Source of the DNA: Nitrospira sp.
Lineage (GTDB): Bacteria > Nitrospirota > Nitrospiria > Nitrospirales > Nitrospiraceae
DNA: 64,000 bases
Direction of reading: 5' to 3'
Assembly: GCA_029194725.1 (NCBI GenBank)
Contig: JARFXQ010000014.1
Location: 1-64,000, forward strand
Part shown: positions 1 through 8,478 of the stretch, piece after piece
Numbering within the stretch: the stretch's first letter is position 1
Layout: each line of letters starts with the position of its first letter
Position numbers and translations under genes: made by a program
Notes under the pieces: model-generated
Databases searched by the model: none
What the model saw: the letters and a program-made list of their open reading frames with translations, nothing else
What the model was told of the DNA's origin: nothing

Positions 1-290
<290 letters not shown>

Positions 291-309
291 GGATAGTGAC
301 AAGTGATGT

Positions 310-359
310 GTGATGAGTGACGAGAGAGTCGGCTTTCTTGATCACCCATCACTCATCAC
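310..359. repeat. Intergenic inverted repeat in the icd-frdB spacer
   Basis: GTGATGAGTGA at 310-320 is the exact reverse complement of TCACTCATCAC at 349-359, giving an 11 bp stem around a 28 nt loop. The left arm sits in a run of the same word (GTGATGTGTGATGAGTGACGAG-like). No T-run follows, so it is not a typical intrinsic terminator. It may act as an mRNA processing or stability hairpin, or be a remnant of a small repeat family. Confidence 0.55.
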
Positions 360-371
360 CGATCACAAAGC

Positions 372-1097
372 ATGACGATGGCCACAGATACCTCAGATAA
401 TCAAAACGTCATCGATCAGCCCGAGGTGATGAAGCCGCGGATGGTCACGATCGAGATTGCCGGCAAGAAAGTGGAGGTGCCGGAAGGGATCACCGTTATC
501 AAGGCCATGTGGTATGCGGGCATCGATGTCGTTCGTGGCGTCGGATGTCTCGGGGGGTTCTGCGGCGCCTGCGCGACCTACTACAGGACGAAGGACGATC
601 CGAAAGTGAAGACCTGCCTGGCTTGCCAAACGGCGGTGCAAGATGGGATGTGCTTTACGATGATGCCGCCCTTCCCGGCGCGCAAGGCCACCTACGAGAT
701 CCAGAAACTCCAAGATCCGAAGCAAGACCTGTTCAATTTCTATCCGGAAGCTCCGCTCTGTCGAAACTGCAATGCCTGTACCGAAGCCTGTCCTCAGAAG
801 ATCGACGTGCGCGAGGGTGTGTGGAAGGCTGTGTTCGGCGACTTCAAGAGTGTCTCCGAAATGTTCATGGACTGCGTCATGTGCGGCATGTGCACGCCGG
901 TCTGCATTGCCGATATTGCGCCGAATCTTGTCGCGCTCTATGTCAGCCGGGCTCAGGGCGCGCATTTTGCCGAAAAGCCGATCGGACTGGATACGCGCAT
1001 CAAGGAGATCGAGGACGGCCGTTTCAACGAGGAGTGGACAAAGATCCTCAACATGAATGAAAAGGAATTGGCCGAGCATTGCGCGGCAGTGAAGTGA
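372..1097 (+). CDS. frdB: Fumarate reductase / succinate dehydrogenase iron-sulfur subunit
   Basis: 241 residues. An N-terminal ferredoxin fold carries the plant-type [2Fe-2S] ligands C59, C64, C67 and C82 (CLGGFCGAC...C). Two C-terminal cysteine motifs follow: C130/C133/C136/C140 (CRNCNACTEAC) and C168/C171/C174/C178 (CVMCGMCTPVC). In classical SdhB/FrdB the third cluster is [3Fe-4S] because one position is not Cys. Here that position is C171, so a second [4Fe-4S] is predicted. The subunit should pass electrons to the flavoprotein encoded 84 bp downstream. No membrane-anchor gene is present, so the complex may be soluble, as in thiol:fumarate reductases or Hydrogenobacter FRD. An alternative start lies at 378; the choice does not affect the domains. 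Confidence 0.88.
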   Translation: MTMATDTSDNQNVIDQPEVMKPRMVTIEIAGKKVEVPEGITVIKAMWYAGIDVVRGVGCLGGFCGACATYYRTKDDPKVKTCLACQTAVQDGMCFTMMPPFPARKATYEIQKLQDPKQDLFNFYPEAPLCRNCNACTEACPQKIDVREGVWKAVFGDFKSVSEMFMDCVMCGMCTPVCIADIAPNLVALYVSRAQGAHFAEKPIGLDTRIKEIEDGRFNEEWTKILNMNEKELAEHCAAVK

Positions 1098-1107
1098 CCA
1101 AGTCAGA

Positions 1108-1159
1108 AAGTGTAAAAGTCAAAAAGCTTTTCTCGGAGCAGGTTTGAACTTTTCAACTT
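1108..1159. repeat. Imperfect inverted repeat in the frdB-frdA spacer
   Basis: The left arm at 1108-1123 (AAGTGTAAAAGTCAAA) pairs imperfectly with the right arm at 1143-1159, whose reverse complement is AAGTTGAAAAGTTCAAA. They differ by a swapped dinucleotide and one extra base. As in the flanking spacers of this cluster, the arms are built from a short repetitive word. No T-run follows. The role is unknown. Confidence 0.4.
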
Positions 1160-1181
1160 CTTAACTTGCGACGAAGGAACC

Positions 1182-2765
1182 ATGGACATCCACGCACTTC
1201 AGCAAATCGTCCACAAGACTCGCGATGCCAGGCGCAAGCAGACAATTCCAAAATTCTCGCCCGCCGACCGCGACCAACTGATTCACAAGTACCATCCTGA
1301 TTTCCGAGCCAGCGCCTACCGGCCCATTCGGTTCGGCCCGAACGAGGGCGAGAAGACCGTGGTTGAATTGGCCACCCTGCTCGAAGGTGACAGTCCCATT
1401 CACGACGATCTCGACCTGACTCCCCAGTATGAGACCGACGTCCTAGTCATCGGAGGCGGAGGAGCCGGTTGCGCGGCGGCGCTGCATGCACAAGGAGCCG
1501 GCGCTAAGACGATTCTCGCGACCAAGCTTCGCTTGGGCGATTCAAACAGCGTGATGGCCCAGGGAGGGATGCAGGTGTCCGTGGCACCGGAGGACTCTCC
1601 GGTCACCCATTTTCTCGACACGCTCAAGGGTGGGCATATGGAGAACGACCATGCCTTGCTCAAGGTCATGGTCGAGGAAGGTCCATCGATCGCGAAGTGG
1701 CTACTTGAGCTTGGGGTGTTGTTCGACCGCCAGGCGGATGGCAACCTCCATGTGAAAAAGGGCGGCGGGAGCTCCAAACCGCGACTCTTGACCTGTTCGG
1801 ACTACACCGGGCTGGAGATCATGCGGGTGCTCAAGGATGAGGTCCTCAACCAGAAGATTCAGCTGCTGGAATTTGCCGCGGCGCTTGAACTGCTCAGCGA
1901 CGACAGCGGCGCCTGTACCGGGGCGATCTTCAAAGATCTCGACAATCAGCGTTATGTCGTGGTCGCGGCCAAATCGGTTATTCTGGCGACCGGTGGGATC
2001 GGCCGGCTTCACATTCAGGGATTTCCCACGAGCAATCACTACGGCGCGACCGGCGATGGGCTCTGTCTGTCCTACCGCATGGGAGCGAAGTTGGCGCACA
2101 TCGATACGTTTCAATACCACCCGTCGGGAGCGGTCTATCCAGAGCAATTGATCGGCGCTTTGGTCACGGAGGGCATCAGATCCGAGGGAGGTCAGTTGGT
2201 CAATGCCAAGGGCGATCGGTTTGTGAACGAGCTGGATACACGCGATGTGGTGTCGTCCTCGATCATCCGAGAGTGCGAAGAAGGCCGCGGCATCCGCACG
2301 ATGTCGGGCCGCGTCGGCGTCTGGTTGGATACGCCGATCTTGGATGCCGAGCATGGATCAGGGACGCTGGAAAAACATTTCCCGGCGATGATGCTGCAAT
2401 TCGAGCGGTTCGGCATCGACATCAGCAAGGATCCGGTGTTGATCTATCCGACCCTGCACTACCAAAACGGAGGGGTGAAGATCGATACGAACTCGGAAAC
2501 GAACGTGAACAACCTCTTCGTGGCCGGCGAGGCGTCCGGAGGACTGCATGGACGCAATCGATTGATGGGCAATTCGCTCCTGGACCTGATGGTCTACGGC
2601 AAGCGGTCCGGGTTGACGGCGGCAGGACGAGTCGGATCGATGAAACAAGGCAAGCTCACGTTGAAGCATCTAGAGCGGTTCCGCGCCGAGGCCAAGAAGC
2701 ACGGGAATGTGAGCGGCGTTATCTCACCGATGATTCTGCCGGCATACACCAGGAAAGTGGGGTAG
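1182..2765 (+). CDS. frdA: Fumarate reductase / succinate dehydrogenase flavoprotein subunit
   Basis: 527 residues; ATG at 1182. The FAD-binding dinucleotide motif GGGGAG is at 91-96. Family motifs VMAQGGM, HPSGAVYP and RNRLMGNSLLDLMVYGKRSG follow. It catalyses fumarate/succinate interconversion using electrons from FrdB. Covalent FrdA/SdhA enzymes have His in S-H-T-V-x-A-Q-G-G. Here the aligned residue is N122 (SNSVMAQGG), so FAD is predicted to be non-covalent. An ~80-residue N-terminal extension precedes the Rossmann motif, and the C-terminal helical region is shorter than in SdhA (usually ~570-600 residues in total). Its position between frdB and sucC supports fumarate reductase in the reductive cycle. 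L-aspartate oxidase is a related alternative, but the adjacent FrdB argues against it. Confidence 0.88.
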   Translation: MDIHALQQIVHKTRDARRKQTIPKFSPADRDQLIHKYHPDFRASAYRPIRFGPNEGEKTVVELATLLEGDSPIHDDLDLTPQYETDVLVIGGGGAGCAAALHAQGAGAKTILATKLRLGDSNSVMAQGGMQVSVAPEDSPVTHFLDTLKGGHMENDHALLKVMVEEGPSIAKWLLELGVLFDRQADGNLHVKKGGGSSKPRLLTCSDYTGLEIMRVLKDEVLNQKIQLLEFAAALELLSDDSGACTGAIFKDLDNQRYVVVAAKSVILATGGIGRLHIQGFPTSNHYGATGDGLCLSYRMGAKLAHIDTFQYHPSGAVYPEQLIGALVTEGIRSEGGQLVNAKGDRFVNELDTRDVVSSSIIRECEEGRGIRTMSGRVGVWLDTPILDAEHGSGTLEKHFPAMMLQFERFGIDISKDPVLIYPTLHYQNGGVKIDTNSETNVNNLFVAGEASGGLHGRNRLMGNSLLDLMVYGKRSGLTAAGRVGSMKQGKLTLKHLERFRAEAKKHGNVSGVISPMILPAYTRKVG

Positions 2766-2777
2766 TGCTGAGCGTTG

Positions 2778-2835
2778 AGTGCTGAGTCCTGAGAAGATTT
2801 CTCGTGCAAGGTCTCAGCACCGAGGACTCAGCACT
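2778..2835. repeat. Perfect 13 bp inverted repeat in the frdA-sucC spacer
   Basis: AGTGCTGAGTCCT (2778-2790) and AGGACTCAGCACT (2823-2835) are exact reverse complements around a 32 nt loop. The left arm extends a run of the word GCTGAG. There is no T-run. It is the third such foldback in consecutive spacers of this cluster. Confidence 0.6.
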
Positions 2836-2869
2836 AAAAGTTCAGTCCTGAAGGGAGAGAAGGAGTGGC

Positions 2870-4048
2870 ATGAACGTACACGAATTCCAAGCCAAATCAT
2901 TATTTGCTCAGTTCGGCGTGCCGGTGCCTCGCGGGAAGGAGATCACCTCCCCGGACGCTGCGACGGCCTGGGCCAACGAGCTGAATACGCCGGTCTTCGT
3001 CGTCAAGGCCCAGATCCATGCCGGAGGACGGGGCAAGGCAGGCGGCGTCAAGATCACCAAAGATAAGGCTGCTGTGGCCGGGTTGTCCAAGGAGTTGATC
3101 GGCAAGGCTCTGGTCACGCACCAGACCGGTCCGAAGGGGCGTCAGGTCAACCGTCTTCTGATGGAAGAGGGGGCGAACATCGCCAAGGAACTGTATCTCT
3201 CAATCCTGATCGATCGCGACACAGGTTGGCCGACCTTCATCGCCAGCACCGAAGGCGGGATGGAAATCGAGGAGGTCGCTGCCCATACTCCGGAAAAGAT
3301 CATCAAAGAGGCCATCGATCCGGCGGTTGGATTCCAGGGACACAACGGCCGCAACGTCGCCTTTGCCCTCGGGCTCCAATCCATCGAGCCGGCGGTGATG
3401 AATCCTTTCGTCAAGCTGCTCGAAAATCTCTATCGTCTGTTCATGGAGAAGAACGCGGCGCTGGTCGAGATCAACCCGTTGATCATCACGAAGGAAAAAA
3501 CGCTGGTGGCCCTGGACGGCAAAGTCTCGTTCGACGACAACGGTCTTTTTAAGCACGAAGACGTGCAGCAGATGCGCGATCTGAATGAAGAAGAGCCGCT
3601 CGAAATCGAAGCCACGGCGAACAACCTGAACTATGTCAAGCTCGACGGCAACATCGGTTGCATGGTGAACGGTGCAGGCCTTGCCATGGCGACGATGGAC
3701 GTGATCAAGCTGGCCGGAAGCGAGCCGGCCAACTTCCTCGATGTTGGCGGCGGCGCAACGAAAGAAACGGTGGCCGCTGGCTTTCGTATTCTCCTGAAAG
3801 ACCCGAACGTCAAGGGCATTTTCATCAATATCTTCGGCGGGATCGTCCGCTGTGAGCGGATCGCGCACGGAGTGATCGAAGCGGCCAAGGAAGTCAAGAT
3901 ATCGGTGCCGTTGGTTGTGCGTCTGCAAGGGACGAATGCAGAGGAGGGTCGCAAGCTGCTGGCTGAGTCGGGCTTGAAGCTCGAAGTGGCAAACGATCTG
4001 TGGGAAGCGGCACAGAAGATTGTGAAACTGACCGGCAAAGCAGCATAA
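2870..4048 (+). CDS. sucC: Succinyl-CoA synthetase (ADP-forming) subunit beta
   Basis: 392 residues, close to the usual ~388. The start [20 protein letters not shown] is typical of SucC. The ATP-grasp domain includes [17 protein letters not shown] (~43-60) and NPLIIT. The C-terminal CoA-ligase-like domain has [15 protein letters not shown] and [16 protein letters not shown]. With SucD it makes or cleaves succinyl-CoA. In the reductive cycle it activates succinate for 2-oxoglutarate synthase. A strong ribosome-binding site (GGGAGAGAAGGAG) precedes the ATG. sucD follows after 10 bp. Confidence 0.96.
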   Translation: MNVHEFQAKSLFAQFGVPVPRGKEITSPDAATAWANELNTPVFVVKAQIHAGGRGKAGGVKITKDKAAVAGLSKELIGKALVTHQTGPKGRQVNRLLMEEGANIAKELYLSILIDRDTGWPTFIASTEGGMEIEEVAAHTPEKIIKEAIDPAVGFQGHNGRNVAFALGLQSIEPAVMNPFVKLLENLYRLFMEKNAALVEINPLIITKEKTLVALDGKVSFDDNGLFKHEDVQQMRDLNEEEPLEIEATANNLNYVKLDGNIGCMVNGAGLAMATMDVIKLAGSEPANFLDVGGGATKETVAAGFRILLKDPNVKGIFINIFGGIVRCERIAHGVIEAAKEVKISVPLVVRLQGTNAEEGRKLLAESGLKLEVANDLWEAAQKIVKLTGKAA

Positions 4049-4058
4049 GGAGAGAGCC

Positions 4059-4931
4059 GTGAGCATTCTCGTCAATAAAAATACGCGTGTGGTGGTGCAG
4101 GGGATTACGGGCAAGGAAGGCTCGTTCCATGCGACTCAATGCAAAGCCTACGGGACAAAAGTTGTCGCGGGAGTCACGCCGGGGAAGGCGGGGCAGGAAG
4201 TGGAAGGCATCCCCGTGTTCAACACGGTGGCTGATGCGGTGAAGAAGACCGAGTGCGATACCTCGCTCATCTTCGTGCCGCCGCCCTTCTGTGCCGACGC
4301 GATTCTCGAAGCGGCCGATGCCGGTATCAAGTTGGTCATCTGCATCACGGAGGGGATTCCCGTCAACGACATGGTCAAGGTGAAACGTGCGTTGCGTGGC
4401 CGCGATGTGCGGCTGATTGGACCCAATTGCCCCGGCGTCATCACGGTTGATGAGGCCAAGATCGGGATTATGCCGGGTTTTATCCATAAGAAAGGTGTGG
4501 TGGGAGTTGTCTCTCGCAGCGGCACTTTGACCTATGAAGCAGTGCATCAGCTATCGACATTAGGATTAGGCGAGACGACCTGTGTCGGTATCGGCGGTGA
4601 CCCGGTGAACGGTACAGGATTTGTCGATGTCTTACCGCTTTTTGAAAAGGACGCCGAGACTCAGGCGATCGTCATGATCGGAGAGATCGGCGGCGACGCA
4701 GAGGAAAAAGCCGCTGAGTTCATCAAGAAGAACGTTAAGAAGCCGGTGATCAGCTTCATCGCTGGTATCACAGCGCCTCCAGGCCGCCGGATGGGCCATG
4801 CCGGCGCGATTATCTCCGGAGGCAAAGGCACCGCTGCTGAAAAGATGAAGACGCTGGAGGCGGCTGGGGTCAAAGTCGTCAAGAACCCGGCTGAAATCGG
4901 TGCGGCGGTCAAAAAAGCGTTGGGACGGTAG
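4059..4931 (+). CDS. sucD: Succinyl-CoA synthetase subunit alpha
   Basis: 290 residues; GTG start, preceded by AAGGAGAGAGCC. The CoA-binding Rossmann domain begins [20 protein letters not shown]. The phosphohistidine loop is [15 protein letters not shown] near residue 247, with the catalytic His in GHAGA. The GPNCPG and SRSGTLTYE motifs are also present. It forms the heterodimer or heterotetramer with SucC, with which it is translationally close (10 bp). No gene of the cycle follows; the next 366 bp is the leader of a barrel gene. Confidence 0.96.
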   Translation: MSILVNKNTRVVVQGITGKEGSFHATQCKAYGTKVVAGVTPGKAGQEVEGIPVFNTVADAVKKTECDTSLIFVPPPFCADAILEAADAGIKLVICITEGIPVNDMVKVKRALRGRDVRLIGPNCPGVITVDEAKIGIMPGFIHKKGVVGVVSRSGTLTYEAVHQLSTLGLGETTCVGIGGDPVNGTGFVDVLPLFEKDAETQAIVMIGEIGGDAEEKAAEFIKKNVKKPVISFIAGITAPPGRRMGHAGAIISGGKGTAAEKMKTLEAAGVKVVKNPAEIGAAVKKALGR

Positions 4932-4989
4932 TTCCCGGGTACATTCTTCCACTGGCGTCCTCCTCTGTCGTCACAGCCATGTCCGATGG

Positions 4990-5297
4990 GGTATTGGATT
5001 TACCGATAGCTCCAATCCGTTTTATCTATTTTCCAAAACGAACGCGGGGTTGCTACTGTGGGCGCCGTCCGCCCCTACGGTGCGAGAAAAGTGTCCCCTC
5101 CTGATCGCTCTGGAGGCGGATTGGTGGAGTCTCATGCCAAGAACCGCAACAGCCGAACCGGGTGTCGATCCGAGTCTCACGAAGACGCCATCGTCTCGTC
5201 TCGCCTTACTGACCGTCGACGAGAGACTGACGGAGATCAGAGTTCGCGACCAAAATTCGTCGAAGAACATGTTTTCTTTACCGTGGGAGGACGATGA
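4990..5297 (+). repeat. Long upstream leader, copy A (duplicated with 6688-6995)
   Basis: About 308 bp directly before the first barrel gene is repeated, at roughly 90% identity by eye, before the second barrel gene. Both copies run from TTGGATTTACCGATAGCTCC to the ribosome-binding site GTGGGAGGACGATGA. Short ORFs on both strands differ between copies through indels that shift frame, so the stretch does not look like a conserved protein gene. It probably holds the promoter and a long 5' leader. I recognise no riboswitch. Confidence 0.65.
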
Positions 5298-6179
5298 ATG
5301 AAAACGAGAATTTCGGCGATGATTTGTCTCCTCTGTGTCCTCGGCTATTCGGATCTCATCAGGGCGGAAGATCCGTACAGCCAAAGGGTCGCCGATCCCT
5401 ATGCCCTCTCGCCTGATCCCCCAACCATGTCCTCCGGGACGAAGGAGCTCTATATTTCCTTTATGGCGGGCATAGCGCTGCCGAGCAGTGCGGACGCCAC
5501 GTTTACTGACGGGACACAGCCTCCGATAATCCCGAATGTCGACTATGCGAGTTCCTTCTCGGTCGGTGGCAGCGGGGGGATCTGGTTTCCAACCAGAAAC
5601 AAGTTGGCGGGATTCGATCTCGGCGTTGAACTCACCGGCTTTGTTTGGTACCCGGACGTGAACTGCTGCGTGGAAAATTTTAATGGGAAGACTAATGCAT
5701 CCGGACAGTTTCAGGGCACCACGACTGAAATGTCAGGCATCTACATCGGCCCCAATTTCCTGATTCGCTACCCGATGGCGATTTCCGAGTCCTATCCCAA
5801 CGGGCGGTGGCATCCGTACGTCGGGATCGGCGTGGGAGCGCATATGATGTCGTTTAGGCCTGGTGGAAACCGAGGAGTTAGTTCCTGTTGTGTTCCTGGG
5901 GGTGATTTAACTACGAACCCCATCACCGACCAACGGGCTACGACTGTCGGATTTATGGGAATTGGGGGAGTCAAGGCGCATCTCTTCAAGTACGTGGCTG
6001 CGTTTGTTGAGGCGAAGTATCTCATGGCCCACCACGACAACCTGGGGACGGATCGGTACGGGTTGTCCATACCAGGCTCACTCACGGGAAATGCTCTCGT
6101 TATGAATGAGTATTCATCCTCGATCAACACGATCCTGGTGCATGCGGGCTTGGCGATTCACTTTGACATCATGCCGTAG
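5298..6179 (+). CDS. Outer-membrane beta-barrel protein, tandem copy 1
   Basis: 293 residues. The signal peptide is MKTRISAMICLLCVLGYSDL, with likely cleavage after IRA. The mature part has alternating amphipathic strands, such as FSVGGSGGIWFPTRNKLAGF, HPYVGIGVGAHMM and AAFVEAKYLMAHHD, typical of 8- to 10-stranded OmpA/OmpW-like barrels. Two CC pairs (VNCC, SSCC) lie in presumed loops. It is a full-length paralogue of the protein at 6996-7877. N-terminus, strands and C-terminus are conserved, and the differences concentrate in loops. ATG at 5298 is chosen over the out-of-frame ATG at 5294; GGGAGG lies 7 bp upstream. Function is unknown. Confidence 0.75.
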   Translation: MKTRISAMICLLCVLGYSDLIRAEDPYSQRVADPYALSPDPPTMSSGTKELYISFMAGIALPSSADATFTDGTQPPIIPNVDYASSFSVGGSGGIWFPTRNKLAGFDLGVELTGFVWYPDVNCCVENFNGKTNASGQFQGTTTEMSGIYIGPNFLIRYPMAISESYPNGRWHPYVGIGVGAHMMSFRPGGNRGVSSCCVPGGDLTTNPITDQRATTVGFMGIGGVKAHLFKYVAAFVEAKYLMAHHDNLGTDRYGLSIPGSLTGNALVMNEYSSSINTILVHAGLAIHFDIMP

Positions 6180-6200
6180 GATCGCGCCGTATCAATACCT

Positions 6201-6222
6201 CCCCCACCGCTCGCGGTGGGGG
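6201..6222 (+). terminator. GC-rich hairpin after barrel copy 1
   Basis: CCCCCACCGC (6201-6210) and GCGGTGGGGG (6213-6222) are perfect complements. In practice this forms a 9 bp stem with a CTCG tetraloop, 21 bp after the stop codon. No U-tract follows, so intrinsic termination is uncertain. It could instead protect the 3' end of the mRNA. Confidence 0.5.
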
Positions 6223-6331
6223 CGATTGGTCCCAAACGTTCTCGCTTCCGATCTTCCTTCTCCTCACCGCATTCCCATCTATCGGGCAAGTTCTGGCACC
6301 AGTTGATCCCTGGCGATGACGAGGCGTCTCG

Positions 6332-6496
6332 CTAATGAATAACGGGGGAGCTTAGGCTGGCACCGGGAGGAGGTTTCGTCTCTAGGGCCAGCTCTTGAGA
6401 GACAACCCGACTCAGCCTGTGCTGAGTGACTGCCGGCACAGGGATGAATTCCACACCGAAGGTATGTTCCTTGACCCAGCAGATTTTTCCCAACTC
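6332..6496 (-). pseudogene. Decayed PilZ-domain gene remnant
   Basis: Reading the minus strand from 6496 to the stop at 6332 gives ELGKICWVKEHTFGVEF followed by IPVPAVTQHRLSRVVSQ. This matches the C-terminal half of the intact PilZ protein at 7967-8320 (ELGKIRWVRERAFGVEF, then TRHRLDRVMSQ). Just upstream, a second frame reads DDGHPIDV, which fits the preceding PilZ segment if one base was lost near 6497. Beyond that, stops occur and the N-terminal half is not recognisable. The remnant lies after barrel copy 1 exactly where the intact PilZ gene lies after copy 2, so it is part of the same duplication. Confidence 0.7.
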
Positions 6497-6687
6497 ACAT
6501 CGATGGGATGTCCATCGTCTCTGCTCAGGGGCGCGGGTGTGGCGTCGTCATGTCATCCAATGAGTTATTCTCTGATGTTCCGGAGTCAGCTGAGGAGCGA
6601 CTCGTGATGGCGGCTGCCAAAGGCTCGAACAATAGTCAAGTATTCCGTCGCCACAGTATTTCGTCGCCACAGTCATGCCTGCTGTGA

Positions 6688-6995
6688 TATTGGATTTACC
6701 GATAGCTCCAATCCGTTTTATCTATTTTCAAAACGGAACGTGGGGTTGCTACTGTGGGCGCCGTCCGCCCCTATGGTGCGAGAAGAGCATCCCCTCCTGA
6801 TCGTTCTGAGAGGCGGATGGGTGGAGTCTCATGCCAAGAACCGCAACAGTCGAACCGCGTGTCGATTCGAGCCTCACGAAGACGCCATTGTCTCGTCTCG
6901 CCTCACTGGCCGTTGATGATAGACTGACGGAGATCAGATTTCGCGACCCCAAATTCGTCGAAGAACATGTTTTCTTTACCGTGGGAGGACGATGA
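6688..6995 (+). repeat. Long upstream leader, copy B (duplicated with 4990-5297)
   Basis: Second copy of the ~308 bp leader, ending at the same GTGGGAGGACGATGA ribosome-binding region and the same first codons. Small indels separate it from copy A. The block 6497-6687 before it holds a duplicated octamer (CCGTCGCCACAGTATTTCGTCGCCACAGT) but no gene that I can support. Confidence 0.65.
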
Positions 6996-7877
6996 ATGAA
7001 AACGAGAATTTCGGCGATGATTTGCCTTCTCTGTGTCCTTGGCTACGCTGAGGTCACTCTGGCGGAAGATCCGTACACCCAACGGGTGGCCGATCCCTAT
7101 GCTCTATCGCCTAATCCCCCAACCATGTCCTCCGGGACGATCGAACCCTATCTTTCCTTTATGGGGGGCTTTGCACTGTCGCCCAATCAGGATGCTACGT
7201 TTACCGACGGGTCGCAGCCGACGGTGATCTCGAATGTCCCCTATCAGAATTCCTTTTCGGTCGGTGGCAGTGGGGGGATTTGGTTTCCAACGAGAAACAA
7301 GTTGGCAGGATTCGATCTCGGCACTGAAATCACCGGCTTTCTTTGGTATCCGGACGTGAACTGCTGCGTCGACTTTTATAATAATAGCCCCGACGGGACT
7401 GGGAATATTAATGGGCTCGCCAATCAAGGCACCGCGACTGAGATACAAGGCATCTACGTCGGCGCCAATTTCTTGATTCGCTACCCGATGGCGATTTCCG
7501 ACACCTATCCAAACGGGCGGTGGCATCCGTACGTCGGGATCGGCGTGGGGGCGCATCAGATGGCGATGAAACCAGGTGGATTCCGCGGGGGTAATCTTCT
7601 CAACGCCATCACCGAATCAAGGAATACGAGTGTCGGGTTTATGGGAGTGGGAGGAGTGAAGGCGCATATCTTCAAGTACCTGGCTGCGTTTGTTGAGGCG
7701 AAGTATCTCCATGCCGATCACGACGGACTGACGACGGATCGGTACGGGAATTCCGATTTTGGTACTCTCTCTATATTGCCTAGTGGGCCCGGTCCTTATG
7801 TTAATAGCTATAATTCCACGATCAATACGGTCTTGGTGCATTTCGGCTTGTCGCTTCACTATGACATAAAGCCGTAG
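6996..7877 (+). CDS. Outer-membrane beta-barrel protein, tandem copy 2
   Basis: 293 residues with signal peptide MKTRISAMICLLCVLGYAEV and cleavage near LA-ED. It is a paralogue of the protein at 5298-6179. The segments DPYALSPNPPTMSSGT, FPTRNKLAGFDLGTEITGF, RWHPYVGIGVGAHQM and VGGVKAHIFKYLAAFVEAKY are shared or nearly so. Loop regions differ in sequence and length (FYNNSPDGTGNINGLANQ here versus ENFNGKTNASGQ). One CC pair (VNCC) is kept and the second is lost. The terminus LHYDIKP is short and not the usual aromatic C-terminal residue. Its ribosome-binding site is identical to copy 1. The role is unknown, but loop divergence would fit surface exposure. Confidence 0.75.
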   Translation: MKTRISAMICLLCVLGYAEVTLAEDPYTQRVADPYALSPNPPTMSSGTIEPYLSFMGGFALSPNQDATFTDGSQPTVISNVPYQNSFSVGGSGGIWFPTRNKLAGFDLGTEITGFLWYPDVNCCVDFYNNSPDGTGNINGLANQGTATEIQGIYVGANFLIRYPMAISDTYPNGRWHPYVGIGVGAHQMAMKPGGFRGGNLLNAITESRNTSVGFMGVGGVKAHIFKYLAAFVEAKYLHADHDGLTTDRYGNSDFGTLSILPSGPGPYVNSYNSTINTVLVHFGLSLHYDIKP

Positions 7878-7966
7878 GGTCCTGTAGGAGCAACGCAGGT
7901 TTCTTCTCAAGGACCTGACTGGCGTCAACTAGGATTGAGGGGGGGATTGAGAGGTCCGATTGACGT

Positions 7967-8320
7967 TCAGACCAATATCGGCAAGCAGGTCACATCTAGG
8001 GCCGGCGCTTGAGACATGACTCGATCCAATCGGTGCCGAGTGAGTGTGGGCACACGAATGAACTCCACGCCAAAGGCCCTTTCACGAACCCAGCGGATTT
8101 TTCCTAACTCAATGAACAGAGAGGATGTTGGATCCGGCAACACAACGCTCAGCTTGATATAGCTACCTCTGAGGACTGTCCGCTCACAGTTAATGGAGCA
8201 GCCTGAAACGGAGAGATCAGACAGTATCCCTTCACCTACAAACGGGGCACCTCCGAATATCACGGGATACGCCACGGAGTACCGCTGGTGTATTCGCCAG
8301 TTCACCGGTTGATCTACCAT
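7967..8320 (-). CDS. PilZ-domain protein
   Basis: 117 residues with RBS GGAGGACATCGCT before the ATG. The N-terminal WRIHQRYSVAYPV supplies the arginine-rich c-di-GMP-binding region, although the canonical RxxxR is only partly matched (RIHQR). It is followed by LSDLSVSGCSI, which fits the D/NxSxxG motif. The rest is a small beta-barrel ending in ELGKIRWVRERAFGVEFI. PilZ domains bind cyclic di-GMP and act as adaptors. It stands convergent to barrel copy 2 and downstream of the divergent secretin block. A frameshifted relative lies at 6332-6496. Confidence 0.8.
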   Translation of the reverse strand: MVDQPVNWRIHQRYSVAYPVIFGGAPFVGEGILSDLSVSGCSINCERTVLRGSYIKLSVVLPDPTSSLFIELGKIRWVRERAFGVEFIRVPTLTRHRLDRVMSQAPALDVTCLPILV

Positions 8321-8478
8321 AGCGATGTCCTCCTAGGCCGGAGTCTATCCAGATAGATGGTAAGCGACCATTCCTCGGAGGGGGGGCTTATGATGACTTA
8401 TGGATTGGTAACAGTGGTTCGTTGAGTCACCATTGAGAGGGTGCGACAACAGAATCGCGGTGATCCATGAACGTGGCC

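Noticed and set aside
393..1079. Long antisense ORF over frdB, and similar long ORFs opposite other genes (for example 3200-4114, 34536-35585)
   Set aside because: These are shadow frames of strongly supported genes, with Arg/His/Asp-rich composition and no start signals or families.
4900..5384. Protein-coding ORFs in the duplicated barrel leader (both strands)
   Set aside because: The two leader copies differ by indels that shift every frame, and substitutions are not biased to third codon positions.
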